Assembly (NCBI GenBank): GCA_012515365.1
Contig: JAAYYM010000197.1
Location: 1-7,517, forward strand
Origin: Clostridia bacterium
GTDB taxonomy: Bacteria; Bacillota_A; Clostridia; Lachnospirales; Lachnospiraceae
Length of the DNA stretch: 7,517 bases
Reading direction: 5' to 3'
Shown one piece after another: positions 1-5,999 of the stretch. Below the pieces are notes generated by a model. It did no database searches. It was not told where the DNA came from and saw only the letters and a list, made by a program, of their open reading frames with translations. How positions within the stretch are numbered: the stretch's first letter is position 1; every line of letters begins with the position of its first letter. The position numbers and the translations under genes were made by a program.

Positions 1-1054
1 CATATAGGATATTAGGATTTTCTTTTTCCTGTCTCTGATACTTCACGATATAGACCGCACGATCCCATGCCCATTTGATAAATTTTGACTTCTTTTTGTA
101 TCTCCAGAAATTACTAATCACACGTATCAGATACTCTCTTCGCATGATTTTCCTGTTCTTAAAAACCACTTTTTTGTCCGATGTCTTTAAATCTGTTGCG
201 CATACCATCTCGGTCACATTTGAAAGAAGTGTAGGTGCACCTTCCTTATTAATCATACAGGCATTGGTATAAAACTTCGGTTTTTCAGGCTGATATTGTA
301 ATTCCACATAATTTGTTTTTCTTAATCGCTCCTGCCAATAATCTGATACAAAATTACCCAGACTAAATACAACCGGCTTATCATTAACCAAATAAGAGGG
401 CTGCAGGATATGAGGGTGATGACCGATGATACAGTCAATTCCAGACTCAGTAATCTCCTTTGCCTGATCCAGCTGATCCTGTGTCGGCAGACTGATAAAC
501 GCATTGCCCCAATGCACATATGCAATCTTGTAGTCACAGTCAGCCAAATCTTTCACTAAGTTCTTCCATTCCTCTTTTGTCGGAGAATAGAAAAATCCTG
601 TTTTCTCTTTGTTATACTTTCCTACATAAGAAGCCCCGATTAATGCGATCTTCTTACCTTCAACATCAAGAATCTCATATGGTTTTTCTCTAAGTCCGAT
701 TACCTTTGTCCCAGATTCCACAAGCAGCTTCACCATGGCATCAAAGCATTCTATGCCGTAATCCATCGTGTGGTTATTTGCCACCGAAACAACATTGATA
801 TGATTAGTAACCAGAGCATTGATCAGATTGCGGTCACAGCACATAGACCACTCACTGACTCCATCTGACACATTTCGTTCCTTTACAACACATTCCAGAT
901 TACCAACCACATAATCGGCTTCTTCAAATTTTTCTTTTACTTCTTCAAAAATACTGCAATATCCACGTTTTGACCAAATACTGTCAAGCCCGAAGCCAAA
1001 CAAAACCGGTTGGTCTCCAACAATCAGATCTCCACAAAATAAAATTCGATTCAT
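1..1054 (-). CDS. CapA-family (PGA_cap) protein, 3' end cut by window edge
   Basis: The frame is open for 351 codons from an ATG at 1054 down to base 1 with no stop, so the C-terminus lies outside the window. The translated protein carries the CapA/PgsA-type metallophosphoesterase-fold motifs in order: CGDLIVG (7-13), GNLE (51-54), ANNHTMDYG (92-100), VHWG (180-183), GHHPHILQ (211-218) and FSLGNFVSD (230-238). These His/Asp/Asn residues fit a metal centre as known for the family. There is no signal peptide or N-terminal membrane anchor, unlike many CapA proteins of poly-gamma-glutamate or capsule synthesis, so it is probably cytoplasmic. The C-terminal part is basic and aromatic (WRYKKKSKFIKWAW). 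A GGGGGAG ribosome binding site precedes the start. It lies 58 nt after pheA with no terminator between, so it may be the third gene of the aroF operon. The family call is firm; the substrate is unknown. Confidence 0.85.
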   Translation of the reverse strand, partial: MNRILFCGDLIVGDQPVLFGFGLDSIWSKRGYCSIFEEVKEKFEEADYVVGNLECVVKERNVSDGVSEWSMCCDRNLINALVTNHINVVSVANNHTMDYGIECFDAMVKLLVESGTKVIGLREKPYEILDVEGKKIALIGASYVGKYNKEKTGFFYSPTKEEWKNLVKDLADCDYKIAYVHWGNAFISLPTQDQLDQAKEITESGIDCIIGHHPHILQPSYLVNDKPVVFSLGNFVSDYWQERLRKTNYVELQYQPEKPKFYTNACMINKEGAPTLLSNVTEMVCATDLKTSDKKVVFKNRKIMRREYLIRVISNFWRYKKKSKFIKWAWDRAVYIVKYQRQEKENPNILY

Positions 1055-1112
1055 AGCTCCCCCTCATTCATATAGTCCGTCACCACGCTTCATTCTATCA
1101 CATTTTTTTTGA

Positions 1113-2255
1113 TCATACTAGTTCCAAATAACTTCCTAAATAGCTAAACTGTTCACTCATTTCATTCAATTCACAGATCAGCTGTGTGAATCGCTGTGAG
1201 TATACAGAGGTTTCTATATCGAAATAAAACATGAATTCAAAATCTCTGTTTGGAATCGGACGGCTTTCCAGCTTGACCAGATTAATACCCAACGCATAAA
1301 ATCTGGATAATATTTTATACAGAGCTCCCGGCTTGTGTCCGATTGTCATCATGATACTGGTTCTATCTGCACCCGGATAGATTTCCAGTTTCTTTGATAT
1401 ACAAATAAAACGTGTATAATTATGTTCACTATTTTGTATATTTTCTTCAATCACCTCTAAACCGTATAGTGATGCACAGTCATGTGATGCAATCGCTGCG
1501 ATATCTTTTCTACCTGACTGAGTTACGTATTTTGCAGCTGCTGCCGTGTTTTCAAATGGCGTCACCTTCACATCACCCAGCTCTTTAATGAAGTCAGAAC
1601 ACTGACCAATTGCCTGCTCATGTGTGACAATTTCTTTGATGTTATTTAAATCAACTCCCTTTGGTGCCAACAAGCAATGGTCAACCTTTAATCGTATTGA
1701 TTTTACAATACAGAAGTGATATTTCATCATCAAATCATAGATGGCATTTACTGATCCGGCTGTACTGTTTTCAACCGGAAGGACACCGTACTGACAAAGT
1801 CCCTTATCAATCGCGGAGAACACTCCCTCGAAATGATTAAAGTACATAATGTTCGGGATTTCAAATATTTTTTCACATGCATGTTGTGAAAACGCCCCTT
1901 CTACACCCTGACATGCCACAATTCCATATGACGGAAATTCTTTTTGCGTGTTTTCAATTGCTTTACTGATCTTTTCAACCAATGCACTTGATGGATGAAG
2001 CAGACTTCGCTCATAAGTATGACTGACATCTGCAATGAAAGAATACATCATATATACATAGTTTCTCAGATTTTCATCTGTCTGCTCCATGATTTCAAGC
2101 AGCTTCTTCTGCTTGTCTGACTCACTTGTATCAAAGCTCTGTTTCTCCTTTTGCTCTTCAATCATTTCTCTGCTCATATTCATTTTTTGTTTGATCAGCT
2201 CTACGATCTGCTCATCCAATTCATCCATTTTATTTTTTGTATCATTTGCTTCCAT
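1113..2255 (-). CDS. pheA: Bifunctional chorismate mutase / prephenate dehydratase (P-protein)
   Basis: It converts chorismate to prephenate and then to phenylpyruvate, the precursor of phenylalanine, in the cytoplasm. Numbered from the ATG at 2255 (380 aa), an AroQ-like helical region spans about 10-95. The prephenate dehydratase domain (about 110-285) shows ACQGVEGAFS, GVLPVENSTAGS, THEQAIGQC, FENTAAAAKYV and the catalytic TRF at 281-283. A C-terminal ACT domain has GALYKIL (310-316) and ESRP (330-333), the residues known to bind Phe for feedback inhibition. An ATG two codons upstream at 2261 leaves only 2 nt after AGGAGG, whereas the ATG at 2255 has 8 nt, so the latter is preferred. The mutase domain is divergent: positions equivalent to E. 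coli Arg11, Arg28 and Arg51 appear as Lys7, Lys24 and Lys48, and Glu52 as Gln49. It is co-transcribed with aroF (48-nt gap). The dehydratase call is sure; mutase activity is uncertain. Confidence 0.95.
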   Translation of the reverse strand: MEANDTKNKMDELDEQIVELIKQKMNMSREMIEEQKEKQSFDTSESDKQKKLLEIMEQTDENLRNYVYMMYSFIADVSHTYERSLLHPSSALVEKISKAIENTQKEFPSYGIVACQGVEGAFSQHACEKIFEIPNIMYFNHFEGVFSAIDKGLCQYGVLPVENSTAGSVNAIYDLMMKYHFCIVKSIRLKVDHCLLAPKGVDLNNIKEIVTHEQAIGQCSDFIKELGDVKVTPFENTAAAAKYVTQSGRKDIAAIASHDCASLYGLEVIEENIQNSEHNYTRFICISKKLEIYPGADRTSIMMTIGHKPGALYKILSRFYALGINLVKLESRPIPNRDFEFMFYFDIETSVYSQRFTQLICELNEMSEQFSYLGSYLELV

Positions 2256-2263
2256 TTTCATTT

Positions 2264-2269
2264 CCTCCT
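2264..2269 (-). promoter_or_regulatory. pheA ribosome binding site that decides the start codon
   Basis: AGGAGG on the minus strand lies 2 nt before the ATG at 2261 and 8 nt before the ATG at 2255. The 8-nt spacing is optimal, so translation should begin at 2255, giving a protein starting MEANDTK rather than MKMEAND. Confidence 0.75.
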
Positions 2270-2303
2270 AATTGTAATTATTCTATTCTTTTGATTGGTT
2301 TCC

Positions 2304-3305
2304 TTATGCCAGTGCCATTCTGATTTTATTGACCTTCTCTGTAAGATGTTTAAACTGCTCCGGAGTCAATGACTGCGCTCCATCACATAATGCTTTTGCC
2401 GGATTATTATGAACCTCAATCATCAGTCCGTCAGCTCCTGCTGCCGTAGCCGCCAGTGCCATAGGTTCTACCATTCTGGCGATTCCTGTCGCATGACTTG
2501 GATCAATGACGATTGGCAGATGTGTCATTTCTCTAAGTGCCGGTATCGCTGAAAGATCCAGCGTGTTTCTTGTATAAGTTTCAAATGTTCTGATTCCTCG
2601 CTCGCACAAAATTACTTCTTCATTTCCACCTGCCATGATATACTCAGCGCTCATCAGTAATTCTTTCAAAGTATTTGCCAGTCCCCTTTTTAATAAAATA
2701 GGTTTTCGAATTTTACCAAGCTCTTTCAACATCTCATGATTTTGCATGTTTCTGGCTCCAACTTGAATGATATCGACATCTTCAAACTGTGGCAAATGAT
2801 TGACATTCATAATTTCTGTGATAATTGGCATCCCTGTTTCTTTCTTTGCCCCCAGCAATAATTCCAGCCCCTCTGAACGAAGTCCTTGAAAATCATATGG
2901 TGACGTTCTCGGCTTGTATGCTCCACCGCGCAAAATCGTAGCTCCAGCTGCTTTTACCGCTTCAGCCACTTCCTTAATCTGTTCCGGCGACTCTACGGAA
3001 CAAGGTCCTGCAATAATTTGAAAATTTCCATGTCCCAGCTTTAAATCACCAATCTGAAGCACTGTATCTTCTGGATGAAATTTGCGATTTGCGCTTTTGT
3101 ACGGATCGCTGACACGCTTTACTGACTCTACGATTTCCATACCCTCTAATAAATCCACATCGATTTTTCCTGTATCTCCGATCAGACCTAATACCGAACA
3201 GAATTCTCCCTCCGATGTATGGACGGTCATTCCCTGTCCCCTAAGCCATTCCTCTAGATGTATTTTCTGATTTTCATCAACACCCTGTTTTAAAACAATG
3301 ATCAT
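2304..3305 (-). CDS. aroF: 3-deoxy-7-phosphoheptulonate (DAHP) synthase, type I-beta
   Basis: It condenses phosphoenolpyruvate and erythrose 4-phosphate to DAHP, the entry step of the shikimate pathway. The 333-aa protein has the Thermotoga-like architecture: an N-terminal ferredoxin-like regulatory domain (about 1-70) followed by a TIM barrel with no fused chorismate mutase. Visible motifs are AGPCSVES (99-106), LRGGAYKPRTSPYDFQG (125-141), QVGARNMQN (181-189), LLKRG (204-208), CERGIRTFE (234-242), DPSHATG (268-274) and EVHNNP (297-302). The expected metal ligands are Cys102, His271, Glu297 and Asp308. In the Thermotoga enzyme the N-terminal domain mediates inhibition by Tyr/Phe, and the same is plausible here. 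The start ATG has AAGGAGGA 7 nt upstream. The gene sits directly behind an attenuator-like terminator that leaves no room for a separate promoter, and is followed by pheA 48 nt downstream. Confidence 0.96.
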   Translation of the reverse strand: MIIVLKQGVDENQKIHLEEWLRGQGMTVHTSEGEFCSVLGLIGDTGKIDVDLLEGMEIVESVKRVSDPYKSANRKFHPEDTVLQIGDLKLGHGNFQIIAGPCSVESPEQIKEVAEAVKAAGATILRGGAYKPRTSPYDFQGLRSEGLELLLGAKKETGMPIITEIMNVNHLPQFEDVDIIQVGARNMQNHEMLKELGKIRKPILLKRGLANTLKELLMSAEYIMAGGNEEVILCERGIRTFETYTRNTLDLSAIPALREMTHLPIVIDPSHATGIARMVEPMALAATAAGADGLMIEVHNNPAKALCDGAQSLTPEQFKHLTEKVNKIRMALA

Positions 3306-3328
3306 ATTCTTTTCCTCCTTTTTCGAAT

Positions 3329-3364
3329 AAAAAAAGCCTTACAGTGAATTTCACTGCAAGGCTT
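3329..3364 (-). terminator. Rho-independent terminator in the aroF leader (attenuator)
   Basis: On the minus strand AAGCCTTGCAGTGAA pairs with TTCACTGTAAGGCTT with a single G-U wobble and otherwise Watson-Crick pairs, giving about 13 bp around a five-base AAATT loop. A T run follows (TTTTT, then ATT). The T tract exists only on the minus-strand side, so it acts in the aroF direction. It ends 23 nt before the aroF ATG, so any aroF promoter must be upstream of it. It therefore controls read-through into aroF-pheA rather than merely ending a gene. The inner half of the stem is also claimed by the antiterminator pairing (3343-3357 with 3403-3417). Confidence 0.9.
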
Positions 3365-3417
3365 AATGTATCAATGCTATCATTAATCACTTTATTTTTT
3401 CCGCAGCAAAAATCACC
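3343..3417 (-). promoter_or_regulatory. Predicted antiterminator pairing (region 2 with region 3)
   Basis: In the RNA, GGUGAUUUUUGCUGC (3417-3403, inside leader codons 25-30) can pair with GCAGUGAAAUUCACU (3357-3343). I count 11 Watson-Crick pairs, 3 G-U wobbles and one U-U mismatch over 15 positions. The second partner is the inner 5' arm, loop and inner 3' arm of the terminator, so the two structures exclude each other. The pairing was found by eye; free energies were not computed. Confidence 0.75.
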
Positions 3418-3491
3418 TTTTCGTTTGTGCTTCTAAAGCCGAAAAAGTAAAAGAAAAAGTATGCTGCTGTTGCAAATAAAAGTGTTTTCAT
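3387..3491 (-). CDS. Phe/Tyr-rich attenuator leader peptide of the aroF-pheA operon
   Basis: This is a 34-residue ORF starting with ATG at 3491 and ending in TGA at 3387. Residues 11-19 read Y-F-F-F-Y-F-F-G-F, eight aromatics in nine codons (TAC TTT TTC TTT TAC TTT). The peptide has eight Phe in total and no Trp. GAGAGG with a 7-nt spacer precedes the ATG, and a good promoter starts transcription about 25 nt upstream. The ORF ends 22 nt before the terminator that guards aroF. By analogy with E. coli pheL, the translating ribosome would sense charged tRNA-Phe (and perhaps tRNA-Tyr); the peptide itself is probably functionless. The same frame is open further upstream to an ATG at 3578, giving 63 aa that could look like a small membrane protein. 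The promoter lies inside that extension, so the short form is preferred. Confidence 0.82.
   Translation of the reverse strand: MKTLLFATAAYFFFYFFGFRSTNEKVIFAAEKIK
3413..3450 (-). promoter_or_regulatory. Predicted region 1:2 hairpin holding the control codons
   Basis: TTACTTTTTCG (3450-3440, spanning Tyr15-Phe16-Phe17 codons of the leader) can pair over 11 consecutive positions with CGAAAAGGTGA (3423-3413), including two G-U wobbles. Inside it, GCTT (3439-3436) pairs with AAGC (3432-3429) around a TAG loop, with a five-base bulge. A further six pairs are possible between GCAGCA (3467-3462, codons 9-10) and TGCTGC (3408-3403). The 3' arm shares GGTGA with the antiterminator, so forming this hairpin blocks antitermination. 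A ribosome stalled at the Phe codons would break it. Confidence 0.72.
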
Positions 3492-3498
3492 AAAATAA

Positions 3499-3504
3499 CC
3501 TCTC
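3499..3504 (-). promoter_or_regulatory. Ribosome binding site of the leader peptide
   Basis: GAGAGG on the minus strand lies 7 nt before the ATG at 3491. It supports the internal start over the upstream ATG at 3578. Confidence 0.7.
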
Positions 3505-3522
3505 AACATCTTGATTGAAGTA

Positions 3523-3551
3523 ATCATAGCACTAAATAAAATCGGCGTCAA
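3523..3551 (-). promoter_or_regulatory. Strong sigma-A promoter of the aroF-pheA leader
   Basis: On the minus strand TTGACG (3551-3546) and TATGAT (3528-3523) are separated by exactly 17 bp, each five of six to consensus. The -10 carries a TG one base upstream (TGCTATGAT), an extended -10. Initiation is expected near 3516, giving a leader of about 210 nt before the aroF ATG. No other good promoter is apparent between here and aroF. Confidence 0.85.
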
Positions 3552-3558
3552 CATGATT

Positions 3559-3600
3559 TTGGCAGATGACTCTTTCATAATACCTTCGTATTACTGCCAA
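3559..3600 (-). other. Possible three-way-junction RNA in the truA 3' trailer
   Basis: Immediately after the truA stop, TTGGCAG (3600-3594) pairs perfectly with CTGCCAA (3565-3559). Enclosed are a perfect 6-bp hairpin TAATAC-GAAG-GTATTA (3593-3578) and a small TGA/TCA stem. No T run follows, so it is not a canonical terminator. It may stabilise the truA mRNA end, cause pausing, or be chance. It ends only 8 bp before the -35 box of the aroF leader promoter. Confidence 0.5.
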
Positions 3601-4338
3601 CTAATAAATTACCTGTTCTAAAATCAATCCCTGTGCCGGTGCCAATGTACCTGCATTCTCACGCTCTCTTGATTCAATGATGGAAGGAATACTAGATGCA
3701 CTTCGTTTTCCTAATCCTACTTCAAGAAGGGTTCCCGTCAACAGTCTTACCATATGATACAGAAAGCCATTCCCTCGATACGTAAGTTTTAAAATGGAGC
3801 CTTCCTGCTCTATGGAAATCTGATAAATGGTCCGGATGGTGGATTTTTTCATACGACGGTTTGAACAAAACGCCTTAAAATCATGCGTTCCAAGTAACTG
3901 ATTCGCTGCCTTTTTCATTTCCTCTAAATCCAGCTTCTGATCAATGTGATAACTGTACCTTCTTAAAAATACATCCGCCACCTTACTCTGATCGATCCGA
4001 TAAGTATAGATCTTTTCTTTGGCAATTAATCTGCTGTGAAAACGCTCCGGAACTTCTTCGAGTTCAATTACACGGATATCCTCCGGCAGATATTGATTCA
4101 AATAATCCATTAATTTGTAAGGCTCATAAGCCTCTTCTAAGTGAAAATTAGCGACCTGTGCTTTCGCATGAACACCTGCATCTGTTCTTCCGCTGCCATG
4201 GATTTTGACCGAAGTACCTGTCATTTTTTTAAGAATATCTTCAAGCTTTCCCTGTATCGTATTATTGGTTGTATCTTGACGCTGCCATCCCTGATAACGG
4301 GTTCCTTCGTATTGAAGTATCATTTTATAATTGTGCAA
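3601..4338 (-). CDS. truA: tRNA pseudouridine(38-40) synthase TruA
   Basis: It isomerises uridines 38-40 in the anticodon arm of tRNAs. The 245-aa length is normal for the family. Near the N-terminus are LQYEGTRYQGWQRQ (8-21) and the catalytic motif GSGRTDAGVHA (48-58), with Asp53 as nucleophile. Later come FHSRLIAKEKIYTYRI and the C-terminal GNGFLYHMVRLLTGTLLEVGLGK signature. The start is read as TTG at 4338, because AAGGAG lies 6 nt upstream; the first in-frame ATG (codon 6, at 4323) would sit 21 nt away and lose part of the first strand. The upstream GH43 stop overlaps this ribosome binding site, so translation is likely coupled. The end is TAG at 3601, followed by the trailer structure. 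Confidence 0.95.
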   Translation of the reverse strand: MHNYKMILQYEGTRYQGWQRQDTTNNTIQGKLEDILKKMTGTSVKIHGSGRTDAGVHAKAQVANFHLEEAYEPYKLMDYLNQYLPEDIRVIELEEVPERFHSRLIAKEKIYTYRIDQSKVADVFLRRYSYHIDQKLDLEEMKKAANQLLGTHDFKAFCSNRRMKKSTIRTIYQISIEQEGSILKLTYRGNGFLYHMVRLLTGTLLEVGLGKRSASSIPSIIESRERENAGTLAPAQGLILEQVIY

Positions 4339-4344
4339 ACCTAA

Positions 4345-4350
4345 CTCCTT
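4345..4350 (-). promoter_or_regulatory. truA ribosome binding site overlapping the GH43 stop codon
   Basis: AAGGAG begins on the last A of the GH43 TAA stop and sits 6 nt before the TTG start of truA. A ribosome terminating on GH43 would be placed directly over the truA start region, so translational coupling is probable. Confidence 0.75.
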
Positions 4351-5999
4351 TATGGTGTGAGATCCTGATATTGAAAATGCTTAAAAACAGCACAGTTATC
4401 AGTTCTTTCCCCTTTTGATGTGGCATACATTCCGATCGTATTGCCTACAAATCCTCCTGCGACTTCCGTGCTCAGATCACAGATTGCAATATTTTCCCCT
4501 ACAAGCACATAATCCGCTGTTCCTGCAGCAGCATAAATACACACATGCTGTCCATGGCAGATCAGCTTAAGAAATAACTGATTTGTATCTGATACTTTTC
4601 CTAATTCTTTTGATGCTACAGTTTCACGACATAGTGGTTTAGTCACAGCATCTCCGGTGATTGATCCAATGTTGCTTTCAGCTTTTACATGGAGTACCTG
4701 ACAAATCCATGTATCACCTTTTTTCACACACTCTATACATAAATGATACTGATTGCTCTGCAGAATTGCCAATCCGGCTGCTTCCTTTTCATTTACAGGT
4801 GTAAATGAAAATGCAGTATCGACACTATAATCATATCCATACTGACGGACTCCGATATAGGCAGGTGTAGCCAAGTCCTCCAGCGTCTCAGGTTTAAGTG
4901 GAAGCGTTAACGTTCCGGCTTTTGCATCTATGTCATATAGCTTTTCATCTGGATTTCTAAGCATAACAAATTCATATGGCAGAGGCTCTTGATGAAACTG
5001 ATAAGACTTATTCAGTGGCATTTCATGACATGGTGAAAGCTTCACTTCCAATGTCTCGCTAAGACGTCCTTCGCCCGGATTAACAACAGGCCAGTCATTT
5101 TCCCAGATAACATTTGCCAAAAATGTTTCACGACCAAGTGCAGTATATCCTTCATAAGCTCTGGAGCCCAGCATAACCATATACCAGTCACCATTTGGGG
5201 TTTCTACCAGATCGCCATGTCCTACATAACGCGGCATATACTCTTTTCCTAAATGGCGGTGTGTCAGGATTGGATTACACGGATTGCCTTCATAAGTCCC
5301 CCATAAATCCTTACTTCTTGCAATTGCAACACAGTGTTCCGGTCCGGTACCACCCTCTGCATGCATGACATAATAGTACCCATCCTTTTTGTATAGATGA
5401 GGTCCCTCAGGCCAAATCACATCTCGCATAGCACCCTTCCATACAGCTTTGCTCTCACCAGTCAGCTTCATCGTTGCCAAATCAAGCTCTTGTATCCAGA
5501 TTTCCCAGTCTCCATTGTATCTGACTCCTGAGGGATTGGGTCTTGTCCCTATGTAATAGCATCTTCCATCATCATCAAAAAAGAGACTTGGATCAATGCC
5601 CGGCGCATCTTCTCCCAGATAAAACGGTTCTGACCATGGACCTGCCGGATCCTTTGCTGTAACAATAAAATTACCACTGGTAATCCGATTGGAACCCACA
5701 TCTCTTTTCACTGATACATTAGTTGTAATAATGTAAAAGGTGCCGTTGTTATAGCGGATTGTCGGTGCATATATCCCCTCCGAATGGCTTGTACAAGTAA
5801 GTGGAACCTGCGAATTTCTGTCTAGCACATGCCCTATCTGCGTCCAATGTGACAAATCCCTGCTCTTAAAAATCGGGATTCCCGGAAAATATACAAAACT
5901 TGAATTAACTAAATAATAAAATTCGCCTACGCGACAAATTGATGGATCCGGATAAAATCCATTAAGAATTGGATTCACTGCTATCGTCTTGTTCTCCAT
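4350..5999 (-). CDS. Glycoside hydrolase family 43 (beta-xylosidase / alpha-L-arabinofuranosidase type)
   Basis: It is predicted to remove xylose or arabinose from the non-reducing ends of xylo- or arabino-oligosaccharides. The 549-aa protein has the GH43 five-bladed propeller (about 8-310) and a C-terminal beta-sandwich of the beta-xylosidase C2 type (about 320-549), the layout of the Selenomonas xylosidase group. Candidate catalytic residues are Asp18 in NGFYPDPS (general base), Asp136 in PGIDPSLFFDDDG (pKa modulator) and Glu198 in WPEGPHLY (general acid). There is no signal peptide, so it probably works in the cytoplasm on imported oligosaccharides. The ATG at 5999 is the only start that keeps the N-terminal Asp motif, so the 38-bp overlap with the GGDEF gene is real. 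GAGG lies 9 nt before the ATG, inside that gene. No sugar transporter or regulator is visible nearby. Exact substrate is not decided by sequence alone. Confidence 0.93.
   Translation of the reverse strand: MENKTIAVNPILNGFYPDPSICRVGEFYYLVNSSFVYFPGIPIFKSRDLSHWTQIGHVLDRNSQVPLTCTSHSEGIYAPTIRYNNGTFYIITTNVSVKRDVGSNRITSGNFIVTAKDPAGPWSEPFYLGEDAPGIDPSLFFDDDGRCYYIGTRPNPSGVRYNGDWEIWIQELDLATMKLTGESKAVWKGAMRDVIWPEGPHLYKKDGYYYVMHAEGGTGPEHCVAIARSKDLWGTYEGNPCNPILTHRHLGKEYMPRYVGHGDLVETPNGDWYMVMLGSRAYEGYTALGRETFLANVIWENDWPVVNPGEGRLSETLEVKLSPCHEMPLNKSYQFHQEPLPYEFVMLRNPDEKLYDIDAKAGTLTLPLKPETLEDLATPAYIGVRQYGYDYSVDTAFSFTPVNEKEAAGLAILQSNQYHLCIECVKKGDTWICQVLHVKAESNIGSITGDAVTKPLCRETVASKELGKVSDTNQLFLKLICHGQHVCIYAAAGTADYVLVGENIAICDLSTEVAGGFVGNTIGMYATSKGERTDNCAVFKHFQYQDLTP

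Noticed and set aside
75..537. Short open frames on both strands (75-272 plus, 322-537 minus) as separate genes
   Set aside because: Both are contained in the capA-like frame, which is open across the whole region and shows family motifs on the minus strand.
1055..1112. A terminator or promoter between pheA and the capA-like gene
   Set aside because: The A run after pheA (T run on the plus strand) has no preceding hairpin on the minus strand, and no -35/-10 pair with proper spacing was found.
2256..2261. pheA start at the first ATG (2261)
   Set aside because: The AGGAGG would be only 2 nt from this ATG, whereas the ATG at 2255 has an 8-nt spacing. The difference is two residues.
2089..2271. 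A hydrophobic, Ser/Phe-rich plus-strand ORF opposite pheA
   Set aside because: It is the complement of the charged, Lys/Glu-rich N-terminus of PheA; the composition is a reflection of that and there is no supporting ribosome binding site. The plus-strand frames at 3082-3270, 4141-4344 and 7214-7405 are rejected for the same reason.
3365..3516. T-box or other tRNA-sensing leader upstream of aroF
   Set aside because: The leader is short and no conserved T-box sequence (AGGGTGG-ACCGCG type) is visible before the terminator. A translated Phe-rich ORF explains the region better.
3387..3578. A 63-aa small membrane protein gene between truA and aroF
   Set aside because: A strong promoter lies within the proposed coding region and a better ribosome binding site serves the internal ATG at 3491. 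The aromatic run fits control codons followed by an attenuator.
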